In this document: piece by piece, positions 7,926-20,657 of the stretch | Numbering within the stretch: the stretch's first letter is position 1 | Layout of the letters: each line of letters opens with the position of its first letter | Source of the DNA: Luidia sarsii | Lineage: Eukaryota; Echinodermata; Asteroidea; Paxillosida; Luidiidae | NCBI GenBank assembly: GCA_949987565.1 | Contig: OX465114.1 | Location: 124,001 to 188,000, forward strand | Direction: 5' to 3' | DNA length: 64,000 nucleotides | Notes under the pieces: generated by a model | Database searches by the model: none | The model's input: only the letters and a program-made list of their open reading frames with translations | Told to the model about the DNA's origin: nothing | Translations under genes and position numbers: made by a program

Positions 7926-8267
7926 TTTATAGACCTTTACATGTGCAGTGCTTCTTCACGGCTATAATCTTGCAGGCAGAAAAGTGACTGTGCTTATTTT
8001 ATCCCTGTTACCTCGCAGATCTTTTGACCGTGAACATGGAGACGAGCCTTCCCTAAATCCACTGACATTTTGGCACCGACTACGATGAGCGCATCCTGCC
8101 ATCCATCTGCAACGAGGTCAGTGTCCAAGGTCAACTCACTAGTGGCCAGAATTGACCTCTTGGGTTTTGAGTGTGGCTATAAGCCAGGCACTCCATGCAT
8201 GAAGTCAAGTCCCAACGTATTCAGTTACACAGGGTAGCTCTTCGTCTATTTGGCAATAGTCTATCCT
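7926..8267 (+). repeat. 342-bp cassette C2
   Basis: Same class as C1 (CAGGGTAG, GCAATAG), also entered through GCTGTT. 276 bp of units follow, including the CCCGATGTG and GCCTCCCC unit variants also found after C12 and C22. Confidence 0.93.
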
Positions 8268-8543
8268 GCTTGCCAACGCGTTGAGTTTGTTCTTCGTCTA
8301 TTTAGCAGTTAGTGCTTGCCTAACGCGTTGAGTTTTTTCTTCATCTATTTAGTAGTTAGTGCTTGCCCGATGTGTTGAGTTTGTTCTTCATCTATTTAGC
8401 TGTTAGTGCTTGCCCAATGCGTTGAGTTTGTTCTTCATCTATTTAGTAGTTAGTTCTTGCCCAACGCGTTGAGTTTGTTCTTCATCTATTTAGCAGTTAG
8501 TGCCTCCCCAACGCGTTGAGTTTGTTCTTCGTCTATTTAGCAG

Positions 8544-8885
8544 TTTATAGACCTTTACATGTGCAGTGCTTCTTCACGGCTATAATCTTGCAGGCAGAAA
8601 AGTGACTGTGCTTATTTTATCCCTGTTACCTCGCAGATCTTTTGACCGTGAACATGGAGACGAGCCTTCCCTAAATCCACTGACATTTTGGCACCGACTA
8701 CGATGAGCGCATCCTGCCATCCATCTGCAACGAGGTCAGTGTCCAAGGTCAACTCACTAGTGGCCAGAATTGACCTCTTGGGTTTTGAGTGTGGCTATAA
8801 GCCAGGCACTCCATGCATGAAGTCAAGTCCCAACGTATTCAGTTACACAGTGTAGCTCTTCGTCTGTTTGGCAATAGTCTATCCT
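8544..8885 (+). repeat. 342-bp cassette C3
   Basis: Carries CAGTGTAG and GTCTGTTTGG near its end, as do C5, C6, C36, C43 and C46. Preceded by a GCCTCCCC unit. 664 bp of units follow, including a double ACATGT insertion near 9153. Confidence 0.93.
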
Positions 8886-9152
8886 GCTTGCCAACGCGTT
8901 GAGTTTGTTCTTCGTCTATTTAGCAGTTAGTGCTTGCCTAACGCGTTGAGTTTGTTCTTCATCTATTTAGCAGTTAGTGCTTGCCCAACGCGTTGAGTTT
9001 GTTCTTCATCTATTTAGTAGTTAGTGCTTGCCCAACGCGTTGAGTTTGTTCTTCATCTATTTAGCAGTTAGTGCTTGCCTAACGCGTTGAGTTTGTTCTT
9101 CATCTATTTAGTAGTTAGTGCTTGCCCAACGCGTTGAGTTTGTTCTTCATCT

Positions 9153-9164
9153 ACATGTACATGT
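9153..9164 (+). repeat. ACATGT microsatellite insertion within a 47-bp unit
   Basis: CATCTA is followed by two ACATGT copies before TATTTAGCAG, lengthening this unit to 59 bp. The same double insertion occurs near 12381, 20108, 22671, 47431, 57415, 60025 and 61499. A single ACATGT occurs near 32241, 34322, 36544, 37873, 40995, 45297, 50933 and 55281. Confidence 0.85.
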
Positions 9165-9549
9165 ATTTAGCAGTTAGTGCTTGCCTAACGCGTTAAGTTT
9201 TTTCTTCATCTATTTAGCAGTTAGTGCTTGCCTAACGAGTTGAGTTTGTTCTTCATCTAATTAGCAGTTAGTGCTTGCCCAACGCGTTGAGTTTGTTCTT
9301 CATCTATTTAGCAGTTAGTGCTTGCCTAACGCGTTGAGTTTTTTCTTCATCTATTTAGTGGTTAGTGCTTGCCCAACGCGTTGAGTTTGTTCTTCATCTA
9401 TTTAGCAGTTAGTGCATGCCCAATGCGTTGAGTTTGTTCTTCATCTATTTAGTAGTTAGTGCTTGCCCAACGCGTTGAGTTTGTTCTTCATCTATTTAGC
9501 AGTTAGTGCTTGCCCAACGCGTTGAGTTTGTTCTTCGTCTATTTAGCAG

Positions 9550-9891
9550 TTTATAGACCTTTACATGTGCAGTGCTTCTTCTCGGCTATAATCTTGCAGG
9601 CAGAAAAGTGACTGTGCTTATTTTATCCCTGTTACCTCGCAGATCTTTTGACCGTGAACATGGAGACGAGCCTTCCCTAAATCCACTGACATTTTGGCAC
9701 CGACTACGATGAGCGCATCCTGCCATCCATCTGCAACGAGGTCAGTGTCCAAGGTCAACTCACTCTTGGCCAGAATTGACCTCTTGGGTTTTGAGTGTGG
9801 CTATAAGCCAGGCACTCCATGCATGAAGTCAAGTTCCAACGTATTCAGTTACACAGGGTAGCTCTTCGTCTATTTGGCAATAGTCTATCCT
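9550..9891 (+). repeat. 342-bp cassette C4
   Basis: TCTCGG class (TTCTTCTCGG instead of TTCTTCACGG) with AAGTTCCAAC and a private CACTCTTGG. 605 bp of units follow. Confidence 0.93.
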
Positions 9892-10496
9892 GCTTGCCAA
9901 CGCGTTGAGTTTGTTCTTCGTCTATTTAGCAGTTAGTGCTTGCCTAACGCGTTGAGTTTGTTCTTCATCTATTTAGCAGTTAGTGCTTGCCCAACACGTT
10001 GAGTTTGTTCTTCATCTATTTAGCAGTTAGTGCTTGCCCAACACGTTGAGTTTGTTCTTCATCTATTTAGCAGTTAGTGCTTGCCCAATGCGTTGAGTTT
10101 GTTCTTCATCTATTTAGCAGTTAGTGCTTGCCTAACGCGTTGAGTTTGTTCTTCATCTATTTAGCAGTTAGTGCTTGCCCAACGCGTTGAGTTTGTTCTT
10201 CATCTATTTAGTAGTTAGTGCTTGCCTAACGCGTTGAGTTCGTTCTTCATCTATTTAGTATTTAGTGCTTGCCCAACGCGTTGAGTTTGTTCTTAATCTA
10301 TTTAGCAGTAAGTGCTTGCCCAACACGTTGAGTTTGTTCTTCATCTATTTAGCAGTTAGTGCTTGCCCAATGCGTTGAGTTTGTTCTTCATCTATTTAGT
10401 AGTTAGTGCTTGCCCAACGCGTTGAGTTTGTTCTTCATCTATTTAGCAGTTAGTGCTTGCCCAACGCGTTGAGTTTGTTCTTCGTCTATTTAGCAG

Positions 10497-10838
10497 TTTA
10501 TAGACCTTTACATGTGCAGTGCTTCTTCTCGGCTATAATCTTGCAGGCAGAAAAGTGACTGTGCTTATTTTATCCCTGTTACCTCGCAGATCTTTTGACC
10601 GTGAACATGGAGACGAGCCTTCCCTAAATCCACTGACATTTTGGCACCGACTACGATGAGCGCATCCTGCCATCCATCTGCAACGAGGTCAGTGTCCAAG
10701 GTCAACTCACTAGTGGCCAGAATTGACCTCTTGGGTTTTGAGTGTGGCTATAAGCCAGGCACTCCATGCATGAAGTCAAGTCCCAACGTATTCAGTTACA
10801 CAGTGTAGCTCTTCGTCTGTTTGGCAATAGTCTATCCT
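10497..10838 (+). repeat. 342-bp cassette C5, apparent hybrid
   Basis: The front half has the TCTCGG marker of C4/C8, but the back half has AAGTCCCAAC, CAGTGTAG and GTCTGTTTGG as in C3/C6. This mosaic suggests recombination or conversion inside the cassette. 932 bp of units follow. Confidence 0.92.
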
Positions 10839-11770
10839 GCTTGCCAACGCGTTGAGTTTGTTCTTCGTCTATTTAGCAGGTAGTGCTTGCCTAACGCGTT
10901 GAGTTTGTTCTTCATCTATTTAGCAGTTAGTGCTTGCCCAACGCGTTGAGTTTGTTCTTCATCTATTTAGTAGTTAGTGCTTGCCCAACGCGTTGAGTTT
11001 GTTCTTCATCTATTTAGCAGTTAGTGCTTGCCCAACGCGTTGAGTTTGTTCTTCATCTATTTAGTAGTTAGTGCTTGCCTAACGCGTTGAGTTCGTTCTT
11101 CATCTATTTAGTATTTAGTGCTTGCCCAACGCGTTGAGTTTGTTCTTCATCTATTTAGCAGTTAGTGCTTGCCCATTGCGTTGAGTTTGTTCTTCATCTA
11201 TGTAGCAGTTAGTGCTTGCCCAACGCGTTGAGTTTGTTCTTCATTTATTTAGCAGTTAGTGCTTGCCCAACGCGTTGAGTTTGTTCTTCATCTATTTAGC
11301 AGTTAGTGCTTGCCCAACGCGTTGAGTTTGTTCTTCGTCTATTTAGTAGTAAGTGCTTGCCCAATGCGTTGAGTTTGTTCTTTATCTATTTAGCAGTTAG
11401 TGCTTGCCTAACGCGTTGATTTTTTTCTTCATCTATTTAGTAGTTAGTGCTTGCCTAACGCGTTGAGTTTGTTCTTCATCTATTTAGCAGTTAGTGCTTG
11501 CCCAACGCGTTGAGTTTGTTCTTCATCTATTTCAGTTAGTGCTTGCCTAATGCGTTGAGTTTTTTCTTCATCTATTTAGTAGTTAGTGCTTGCCCAATGC
11601 GTTGAGTTTGTTCTTCATCTATTTAGCTGTTAGTGCTTGCCCAATTCGTTGAGTTTGTTCTTCATCTATTTAGTAGTTAGTTCTTGCCCAACGCGTTGAG
11701 TTTGTTCTTCATCTATTTAGCAGTTAGTGCCTCCCCAACGCGTTGAGTTTGTTCTTCGTCTATTTAGCAG

Positions 11771-12112
11771 TTTATAGACCTTTACATGTGCAGTGCTTCT
11801 TCACGGCTATAATCTTGCAGGCAGAAAAGTGACTGTGCTTATTTTATCCCTGTTACCTCGCAGATCTTTTGACCGTGAACATGGAGACGAGCCTTCCCTA
11901 AATCCACTGACATTTTGGCACCGACTACGATGAGCGCATCCTGCCATCCATCTGCAACGAGGTCAGTGTCCAAGGTCAACTCACTAGTGGCCAGAATTGA
12001 CCTCTTGGGTTTTGAGTGTGGCTATAAGCCAGGCACTCCATGCATGAAGTCAAGTCCCAACGTATTCAGTTACACAGTGTAGCTCTTCGTCTGTTTGGCA
12101 ATAGTCTATCCT
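11771..12112 (+). repeat. 342-bp cassette C6
   Basis: Counterpart of C3, 3227 bp downstream, with the same CAGTGTAG and GTCTGTTTGG. 664 bp of units follow with a double ACATGT near 12381, matching the spacer after C3. Confidence 0.93.
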
Positions 12113-12776
12113 GCTTGCCAACGCGTTGAGTTTGTTCTTCGTCTATTTAGCAGTTAGTGCTTGCCTAACGCGTTGAGTTTGTTCTTCATCTATTTAGCAG
12201 TTAGTGCTTGCCCAACGCGTTGAGTTTGTTCTTCATCTATTTAGTAGTTAGTGCTTGCCCAACGCGTTGAGTTTGTTCTTCATCTATTTAGCAGTTAGTG
12301 CTTGCCTAACGCGTTGAGTTTGTTCTTCATCTATTTAGTAGTTAGTGCTTGCCCAACGCGTTGAGTTTGTTCTTCATCTACATGTACATGTATTTAGCAG
12401 TTAGTGCTTGCCTAACGCGTTAAGTTTTTTCTTCATCTATTTAGCAGTTAGTGCTTGCCTAACGAGTTGAGTTTGTTCTTCATCTAATTAGCAGTTAGTG
12501 CTTGCCCAACGCGTTGAGTTTGTTCTTCATCTATTTAGCAGTTAGTGCTTGCCTAACGCGTTGAGTTTTTTCTTCATCTATTTAGTGGTTAGTGCTTGCC
12601 CAACGCGTTGAGTTTGTTCTTCATCTATTTAGCAGTTAGTGCATGCCCAATGCGTTGAGTTTGTTCTTCATCTATTTAGTAGTTAGTGCTTGCCCAACGC
12701 GTTGAGTTTGTTCTTCATCTATTTAGCAGTTAGTGCTTGCCCAACGCGTTGAGTTTGTTCTTCGTCTATTTAGCAG

Positions 12777-13118
12777 TTTATAGACCTTTACATGTGCAGT
12801 GCTTCTTCTCGGCTATAATCTTGCAGGCAGAAAAGTGACTGTGCTTATTTTATCCCTGTTACCTCGCAGATCTTTTGACCGTGAACATGGAGACGAGCCT
12901 TCCCTAAATCCACTGACATTTTGGCACCGACTACGATGAGCGCATCCTGCCATCCATCTGCAACGAGGTCAGTGTCCAAGGTCAACTCACTAGTGGCCAG
13001 AATTGACCTCTTGGGTTTTGAGTTTGGCTATAAGCCAGGCACTCCATGCATGAAGTCAAGTTCCAACGTATTCAGTTACACAGGGTAGCTCTTCGTCTAT
13101 TTGGCAATAGTCTATCCT
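12777..13118 (+). repeat. 342-bp cassette C7
   Basis: TCTCGG class with AAGTTCC plus GAGTTTGGC (for GAGTGTGGC), shared with C15 and C17. 605 bp of units follow. Confidence 0.93.
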
Positions 13119-13723
13119 GCTTGCCAACGCGTTGAGTTTGTTCTTCGTCTATTTAGCAGTTAGTGCTTGCCTAACGCGTTGAGTTTGTTCTTCATCTATT
13201 TAGCAGTTAGTGCTTGCCCAACACGTTGAGTTTGTTCTTCATCTATTTAGCAGTTAGTGCTTGCCCAACACGTTGAGTTTGTTCTTCATCTATTTAGCAG
13301 TTAGTGCTTGCCCAATGCGTTGAGTTTGTTCTTCATCTATTTAGCAGTTAGTGCTTGCCTAACGCGTTGAGTTTGTTCTTCATCTATTTAGCAGTTAGTG
13401 CTTGCCCAACGCGTTGAGTTTGTTCTTCATCTATTTAGTAGTTAGTGCTTGCCTAACGCGTTGAGTTCGTTCTTCATCTATTTAGTATTTAGTGCTTGCC
13501 CAACGCGTTGAGTTTGTTCTTCATCTATTTAGCAGTTAGTGCTTGCCCAACACGTTGAGTTTGTTCTTCATCTATTTAGCAGTTAGTGCTTGCCCAATGC
13601 GTTGAGTTTGTTCTTCATCTATTTAGTAGTTAGTGCTTGCCCAACGCGTTGAGTTTGTTCTTCATCTATTTAGCAGTTAGTGCTTGCCCAACGCGTTGAG
13701 TTTGTTCTTCGTCTATTTAGCAG

Positions 13724-14065
13724 TTTATAGACCTTTACATGTGCAGTGCTTCTTCTCGGCTATAATCTTGCAGGCAGAAAAGTGACTGTGCTTATTTTAT
13801 CCCTGTTACCTCGCAGATCTTTTGACCGTGAACATGGAGACGAGCCTTCCCTAAATCCACTGACATTTTGGCACCGACTACGATGAGCGCATCCTGCCAT
13901 CCATCTGCAACGAGGTCAGTGTCCAAGGTCAACTCACTAGTGGCCAGAATTGACCTCTTGGGTTTTGAGTGTGGCTATAAGCCAGGCACTCCATGCATGA
14001 AGTCAAGTTCCAACGTATTCAGTTACACAGGGTAGCTCTTCGTCTATTTGGCAATAGTCTATCCT
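13724..14065 (+). repeat. 342-bp cassette C8
   Basis: TCTCGG class with AAGTTCC. Only 182 bp (four units) separate it from C9. Confidence 0.93.
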
Positions 14066-14247
14066 GCTTGCCAACGCGTTGAGTTTGTTCTTCGTCTATT
14101 TAGCAGTTAGTGCTTGCCTAACGCGTTGAGTTTGTTCTTCATCTATTTAGCAGTTAGTGCTTGCCCAACACGTTGAGTTTGTTCTTCATCTATTTAGCAG
14201 TTAGTGCTTGCCCAACGCGTTGAGTTTGTTCTTCGTCTATTTAGCAG

Positions 14248-14589
14248 TTTATAGACCTTTACATGTGCAGTGCTTCTTCACGGCTATAATCTTGCAGGCA
14301 GAAAAGTGACTGTGCTTATTTTATCCCTGTTACCTCGCAGATCTTTTGACCGTGAACATGGAGACGAGCCTTCCCTAAATCCACTGACATTTTGGCACCG
14401 ACTACGATGAGCGCATCCTGCCATCCATCTGCAACGAGGTCAGTGTCCAAGGTCAACTCACTAGTGGCCAGAATTGACCTTTTGGGTTTTGAGTGTGGCT
14501 ATAAGCCAGGCACTCCATGCATGAAGTCAAGTCCCAACGTATTCAGTTACACAGGGTAGCTCTTCGTCTATTTGGCAATAGTCTATCCT
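14248..14589 (+). repeat. 342-bp cassette C9
   Basis: Carries GACCTTTTGGG in place of GACCTCTTGGG, shared with C10 and C26. 182 bp of units follow. C9 and C10 with their spacers form a 524-bp tandem duplication. Confidence 0.93.
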
Positions 14590-14771
14590 GCTTGCCAACG
14601 CGTTGAGTTTGTTCTTCGTCTATTTAGCAGTTAGTGCTTGCCTAACGCGTTGAGTTTGTTCTTCATCTATTTAGCAGTTAGTGCTTGCCCAACACGTTGA
14701 GTTTGTTCTTCATCTATTTAGCAGTTAGTGCTTGCCCAACGCGTTGAGTTTGTTCTTCGTCTATTTAGCAG

Positions 14772-15113
14772 TTTATAGACCTTTACATGTGCAGTGCTTC
14801 TTCACGGCTATAATCTTGCAGGCAGAAAAGTGACTGTGCTTATTTTATCCCTGTTACCTCGCAGATCTTTTGACCGTGAACATGGAGACGAGCCTTCCCT
14901 AAATCCACTGACATTTTGGCACCGACTACGATGAGCGCATCCTGCCATCCATCTGCAACGAGGTCAGTGTCCAAGGTCAACTCACTAGTGGCCAGAATTG
15001 ACCTTTTGGGTTTTGAGTGTGGCTATAAGCCAGGCACTCCATGCATGAAGTCAAGTCCCAACGTATTCAGTTACACAGGGTAGCTCTTCGTCTATTTGGC
15101 AATAGTCTATCCT
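14772..15113 (+). repeat. 342-bp cassette C10
   Basis: Tandem twin of C9 with the same GACCTTTTGGG. 464 bp of units follow. Confidence 0.93.
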
Positions 15114-15577
15114 GCTTGCCAACGCGTTGAGTTTGTTCTTCGTCTATTTAGCAGTTAGTGCTTGCCTAACGCGTTGAGTTTGTTCTTCATCTATTTAGCA
15201 GTTAGTGCTTGCCCAACACGTTGAGTTTGTTCTTCATCTATTTAGCAGTTAGTGCTTGCCCAATGCGTTGAGTTTGTTCTTCATCTATTTAGTAGTTAGT
15301 GCTTGCCCAACGCGTTGAGTTTGTTCTTCATCTATTTAGCAGTTAGTGCTTGCCCAACGCGTTGAGTTTGTTCTTCGTCTATTTAGCAGTTAGTGCTTGC
15401 CCAATGCGTTGAGTTTGTTCTTCATCTATTTAGCAGTTAGTGCATGCCCAATGCGTTGAGTTTGTTCTTCATCTATTTAGTAGTTAGTGCTTGCCCAACG
15501 CGTTGAGTTTGTTCTTCATCTATTTAGCAGTTAGTGCTTGCCCAACGCGTTGAGTTTGTTCTTCGTCTATTTAGCAG

Positions 15578-15919
15578 TTTATAGACCTTTACATGTGCAG
15601 TGCTTCTTCACGGCTATAATCTTGCAGGCAGAAAAGTGACTGTGCTTATTTTATCCCTGTTACCTCGCAGATCTTTTGACCGTGAACATGGAGACGAGCC
15701 TTCCCTAAATCCACTGACATTTTGGCACCGACTACGATGAGCGCATCCTGCCATCCATATGCAACGAGGTCAGTGTCCAAGGTCAACTCACTAGTGGCCA
15801 GAATTGACCTCTTGGGTTTTGAGTGTGGCTATAAGCCAGGCACTCCATGCATGAAGTCAAGTCCCAACGTATTCAGTTACACAGTGTAGCTCTTCGTCTA
15901 TTTGGCAATAGTCTATCCT
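15578..15919 (+). repeat. 342-bp cassette C11
   Basis: Carries CCATCCATATGC and CAGTGTAG, like C20. 1216 bp of units follow and include the paralogous empty insertion site at 16559-16563. Confidence 0.93.
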
Positions 15920-17135
15920 GCTTGCCAACGCGTTGAGTTTGTTCTTCGTCTATTTAGCAGTTAGTGCTTGCCTAACGCGTTGAGTTTGTTCTTCATCTAT
16001 TTAGTATTTAGTGCTTGCCCAACGTGTTGAGTTTGTTCTTCATCTATTTAGCAGTTAGTGCTTGCCTAACGCGTTGAGTTTTTTCTTCATCTATTTAGTA
16101 GTTAGTGCTTGCCCAACGCGTTGAGTTTGTTCTTCATCTATTTAGCAGTTAGTGCTTGCCCAATGCGTTGAGTTTGTTCTTCATCTATTTAGTAGTTAGT
16201 GCTTGCCCAAAGCGTTGAGTTTGTTCTTTATCTATTTAGCAGTTAGTGCTTGCCCAACGCGTTGAGTTTGTTCTTCATCTATTTAGCAGTTAGTGCTTGC
16301 CCAATGCGTTGAGTTTGTTCTTCATCTATGTAGCAGTTAGTGCTTGCCCAACGCGTTGAGTTTGTTCTTCATCTATTTAGCAGTTCGTGCTTGCCCAACG
16401 CGTTGAGTTTGTTCTTCATCTATTTAGCAGTTAGTGCTTGCCCAACGCGTTGAGTTTGTTCTTTGTCTATTTAGTAGTAAGTGCTTTCCCAATGCGTTGA
16501 GTTTGTTCTTCATCTATTTAGCAGTTAGTGCTTGCCTAACGCGTTGAGTTTTTTCTTCATCTATTTAGTAGTTAGTGCTTGCCCAACGCGTTGAGTTTGT
16601 TCTTCATCTATTTAGCAGTTAGTGCTTGCCCAATGCGTTGAGTTTGTTCTTCATCTATTTAGCAGTTAGTGCTTGCCTAACGCGTTGAGTTTTTTCTTCA
16701 TCTATTCAGTAGTTAGTACTTGCCCAATGCGTTGAGTTTGTTCTTCATCTTTTTAGCAGTTAGTGCTTGCCCAACGCGTTGAGTTTGTTCTGCATCTATT
16801 TAGTAGTTAGTGCTTGCCCAAGGCGTTGAGTTTGTTCTTCATCTATTTAGCAGTTAGTGCTTGCCTAAGGCGTTGAGTTTGTTCTTCATGTATTTAGCAG
16901 TTAGTGCTTGCCTAACGCGTTGAGTTTTTTCTTCATCTATTTAGTAGTTAGTGCTTGCCCAACGCGTTGAGTTTGTTCTTCATCTATTTAGCAGTTAGTG
17001 CTTGCCCAATGCGTTGAGTTTGTTCTTCATCTATTTAGTAGTTAGTGCTTGCCCAACGCGTTGAGTTTGTTCTTCATCTATTTAGCAGTTAGTGCTTGCC
17101 CAATGCGTTGAGTTTGTTCTTCGTCTATTTAGCTG

Positions 17136-17477
17136 TTTATAGACCTTTACATGTGCAGTGCTTCTTCACGGCTATAATCTTGCAGGCAGAAAAGTGACTG
17201 TGCTTATTTTATCCCTGTTACCTCGCAGATCTTTTGACCGTGAACATGGAGACGAGCCTTCCCTAAATCCACTGACATTTTGGCACCGACTACGATGAGC
17301 GCATCCTGCCATCCATCTGCAACGAGGTCAGTGTCCAAGGTCAACTCACTAGTGGCCAGAATTGACCTCTTGGGTTTTGAGTGTGGCTATAAGCCAGGCA
17401 CTCCATGCATGAAGTCAAGTCCAAACGTATTCAGTTACACAGGGTAGCTCTTCGTCTATTTGGCAATAGTCTATCCT
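17136..17477 (+). repeat. 342-bp cassette C12
   Basis: GCTGTT-entered copy of the C1/C2 class with a private AAGTCCAAACG. 276 bp of units follow. Confidence 0.93.
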
Positions 17478-17753
17478 GCTTGCCAACGCGTTGAGTTTGT
17501 TCTTCGTCTATTTAGCAGTTAGTGCTTGCCTAACGCGTTGAGTTTTTTCTTCATCTATTTAGTAGTTAGTGCTTGCCCGATGTGTTGAGTTTGTTCTTCA
17601 TCTATTTAGCTGTTAGTGCTTGCCCAATGCGTTGAGTTTGTTCTTCATCTATTTAGTAGTTAGTTCTTGCCCAACGCGTTGAGTTTGTTCTTCATCTATT
17701 TAGCAGTTAGTGCCTCCCCAACGCGTTGAGTTTGTTCTTCGTCTATTTAGCAG

Positions 17754-18095
17754 TTTATAGACCTTTACATGTGCAGTGCTTCTTCACGGCTATAATCTTG
17801 CAGGCAGAAAAGTGACTGTGCTTATTTTATCCCTGTTACCTCGCAGATCTTTTGACCGTGAACATGGAGACGAGCCTTCCCTAAATCCACTGACATTTTG
17901 GCACCGACTACGATGAGCGCATCTTGCCATCCATCTGCAACGAGGTCAGTGTCCAAGGTCAACTCACTAGTGGCCAGAATTGACCTCTTGGGTTTTGAGT
18001 GTGGCTATAAGCCAGGCACTCCATGCATGAAGTCAAGTCCCAACGTATTCAGTTACACAGTGTAGCTCTTCGTCTATTTGGCAATAGTCTATCCT
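17754..18095 (+). repeat. 342-bp cassette C13
   Basis: Carries GCATCTTGCC (for GCATCCTGCC), shared only with C23, exactly 10663 bp away. 697 bp of units follow. Confidence 0.93.
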
Positions 18096-18792
18096 GCTTG
18101 CCAACGCGTTGAGTTTGTTCTTCGTCTATTTAGCAGTTAGTGCTTGCCTAACGCGTTGAGTTTGTTCTTCATCTATTTAGCAGTTAGTGCTTGCCCAACG
18201 CGTTGAGTTTGTTCTTCATCTATTTAGTAGTTAGTGCTTGCCCAACGCGTTGAGTTTGTTCTTCATCTATTTAGCAGTTAGTGCTTGCCTAACGCGTTGA
18301 GTTTTTTCTTCATCTATTCAGTAGTTAGTGCTTGCCCAACGCGTTGAGTTTCTTCTTCATCTATTTAGCAGTTAGTGCTTGCCCAACGCGTTGAGTTTGT
18401 TCTTCATCTATTTAGTAGTTAGTGCTTGCCCAACGCGTTGAGTTTGTTCTTCATCTATTTAGCAGTTAGTGCTTGCCGAACGCGTTGAGTTTGTTCTTCA
18501 TCTATTTAGCAGTTAGTGCTTGCCCAACGCGTTGAGTTTGTTCTTCATCTATTTCTGTTAGTGCTTGCCTAACGCGTTGAGTTTTTTCTTCATCTATTTA
18601 GTAGTTAGTGCTTGCCCAATGCCTTGAGTTTGTTCTTCATCTATTTAGCTGTTAGTGCTTGCCCAATGCGTTGAGTTTGTTCTTCATCTATTTAGTAGTT
18701 AGTGCTTGCCCAACGCGTTGAGTTTGTTCTTCATCTATTTAGCAGTTAGTGCTTGCCCAACGCGTTGAGTTTGTTCTTCGTCTATTTAGCAG

Positions 18793-19134
18793 TTTATAGA
18801 CCTTTACCTGTGCAGTGCTTCTTCACGGCTATAATCTTGCAGGCAGAAAAGTGACTGTGCTTATTTTATCCATGTTACCTTGCAGATCTTTTGACCGTGA
18901 ACATGGAGAAGAGCCTTCCCTAAATCCACTGATAATTTGGCACCGTCTACGATGAGCGCATCCTGCCATTCATCTGCAACGAGGTCAGTGTCCAAGGTCA
19001 ACTCACTTGTGGCCAGAATTGACCTCTTGGGTTTTGAGTGTGGCTATAAGCCAGGCACTCCATGCATGACGTCAAGTCCCAACGTATTCAGTTACACAGT
19101 GTAGCTCTTCGTCTATTTGGCAATAGTCTATCCT
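18793..19134 (+). repeat. 342-bp cassette C14 (divergent class)
   Basis: Carries about ten linked changes: ACCTGTGC, CCATGTTACCTTGC, GAGAAGAGCC, GATAATTTGG, CCGTCTACG, CCATTCATC, CACTTGTGG, GACGTCAAG, CAGTGTAG and CTGGTTGCCAACACG. The same set is in C16 and C24. 1181 bp of units follow. Confidence 0.93.
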
Positions 19135-20315
19135 GGTTGCCAACACGTTGAGTTTGTTCTTCGTCTATTTAGCAGTTAGTGCTTGCCTAACGCGTTGAGT
19201 TTGTTCTTCATCTATTTAGCAGTTAGTGCTTGCCTAACGCGTTGAGTTTGTTCTTCATCTATTTAGCAGTTAGTGCTTGCCTAACGCGTTGAGTTTTTTC
19301 TTCATCTATTTAGTATTTAGTGCTTGCCCAACGCGTTGAGTTTGTTCTTCATCTATTTAGTAGTTAGTGGTTGCCTAACGCGTTGAGTTCGTTCTTCATC
19401 TATTTAGTATTTATTGCTTGCCCAACGCGTTGAGTTTGTTCTTCATCTATTTAGCAGTTAGTGCTTGCCCAATGCGTTGAGTTTGTTCTTCATCTATGTA
19501 GCAGTTAGTGCTTGCGCAACGCGTTGAGTTTGTTCTTCATCTATTTAGCAGTTAGTGCTTGCCCAACGCGTTGAGTTTGTTCTTCATCTATTTAGCAGTT
19601 AGTGCTTGCCCAACGCGTTGAGTTTGTTCTTCGTCTATTTAGTAGTAAGTGCTTGCCCAATGCGTTGAGTTTGTTCTTCATCTATTAAGCAGTTAGTGCT
19701 TGCCTAACGCGTTGAGTTTTTTCTTCATCTATTTAGTAGTTAGTGCTTGCCCAACGCGTTGAGTTTGTTCTTCATCTATTTAGCAGTTAGTGCTTGCCTA
19801 ACGCGTTGAGTTTTTTCTTCATCTATTTAGTAGTTAGTGCTTGCCCAACGCGTTGAGTTTGTTCTTCATCTATTTAGCAGTTAGTGCTTGCCCAATGCGT
19901 TGAGTTTGTTCTTCATCTATTTAGCAGTTAGTGCTTGCCTAACGCGTTGAGTTTTTTCTTCATCTATTCAGTAGTTAGTACTTGCCCAACGCGTTGAGTT
20001 TGTTCTTCATCTTTTTAGCAGTTAGTGCTTGCCCAACGCGTTGAGTTTTTTCTGCATCTATTTAGTAGTTAGTGCTTGCCGAAGGCGTTGAGTTTGTTCT
20101 TCATCTACATGTACATGTATTTAGCAGTTAGTGCTTGCCTAACGAGTTGAGTTTGTTCTTCATCTAATTAGCAGTTAGTGCATGCCCAATGCGTTGAGTT
20201 TGTTCTTCATCTATTTAGTAGTTAGTGCTTGCCCAACGCGTTGAGTTTGTTCTTCATCTATTTAGCAGTTAGTGCTTGCCCAACGCGTTGAGTTTGTTCT
20301 TCGTCTATTTAGCAG

Positions 20316-20657
20316 TTTATAGACCTTTACATGTGCAGTGCTTCTTCTCGGCTATAATCTTGCAGGCAGAAAAGTGACTGTGCTTATTTTATCCCTGTTA
20401 CCTCGCAGATCTTTTGACCGTGAACATGGAGACGAGCCTTCCCTAAATCCACTGACATTTTGGCACCGACTACGATGAGCGCATCCTGCCATCCATCTGC
20501 AACGAGGTCAGTGTCCAAGGTCAACTCACTAGTGGCCAGAATTGACCTCTTGGGTTTTGAGTTTGGCTATAAGCCAGGCACTCCATGCATGAAGTCAAGT
20601 TCCAACGTATTCAGTTACACAGGGTAGCTCTTCGTCTATTTGGCAATAGTCTATCCT
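20316..20657 (+). repeat. 342-bp cassette C15
   Basis: TCTCGG class with GAGTTTGGC and AAGTTCC. 697 bp of units follow, matching the spacer after C13. Confidence 0.93.

Larger units (their letters stand above)
8544..14065 (+). repeat. 3227-bp tandem segmental duplication (C3-C5 / C6-C8)
   Basis: C3, C4 and C5 are each followed 3227 bp later by C6, C7 and C8. Spacers of 664 and 605 bp are repeated in order, and the double ACATGT insertion is in the same place. The C5/C8 ends differ, so the second copy recombined with another cassette type. Confidence 0.85.
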
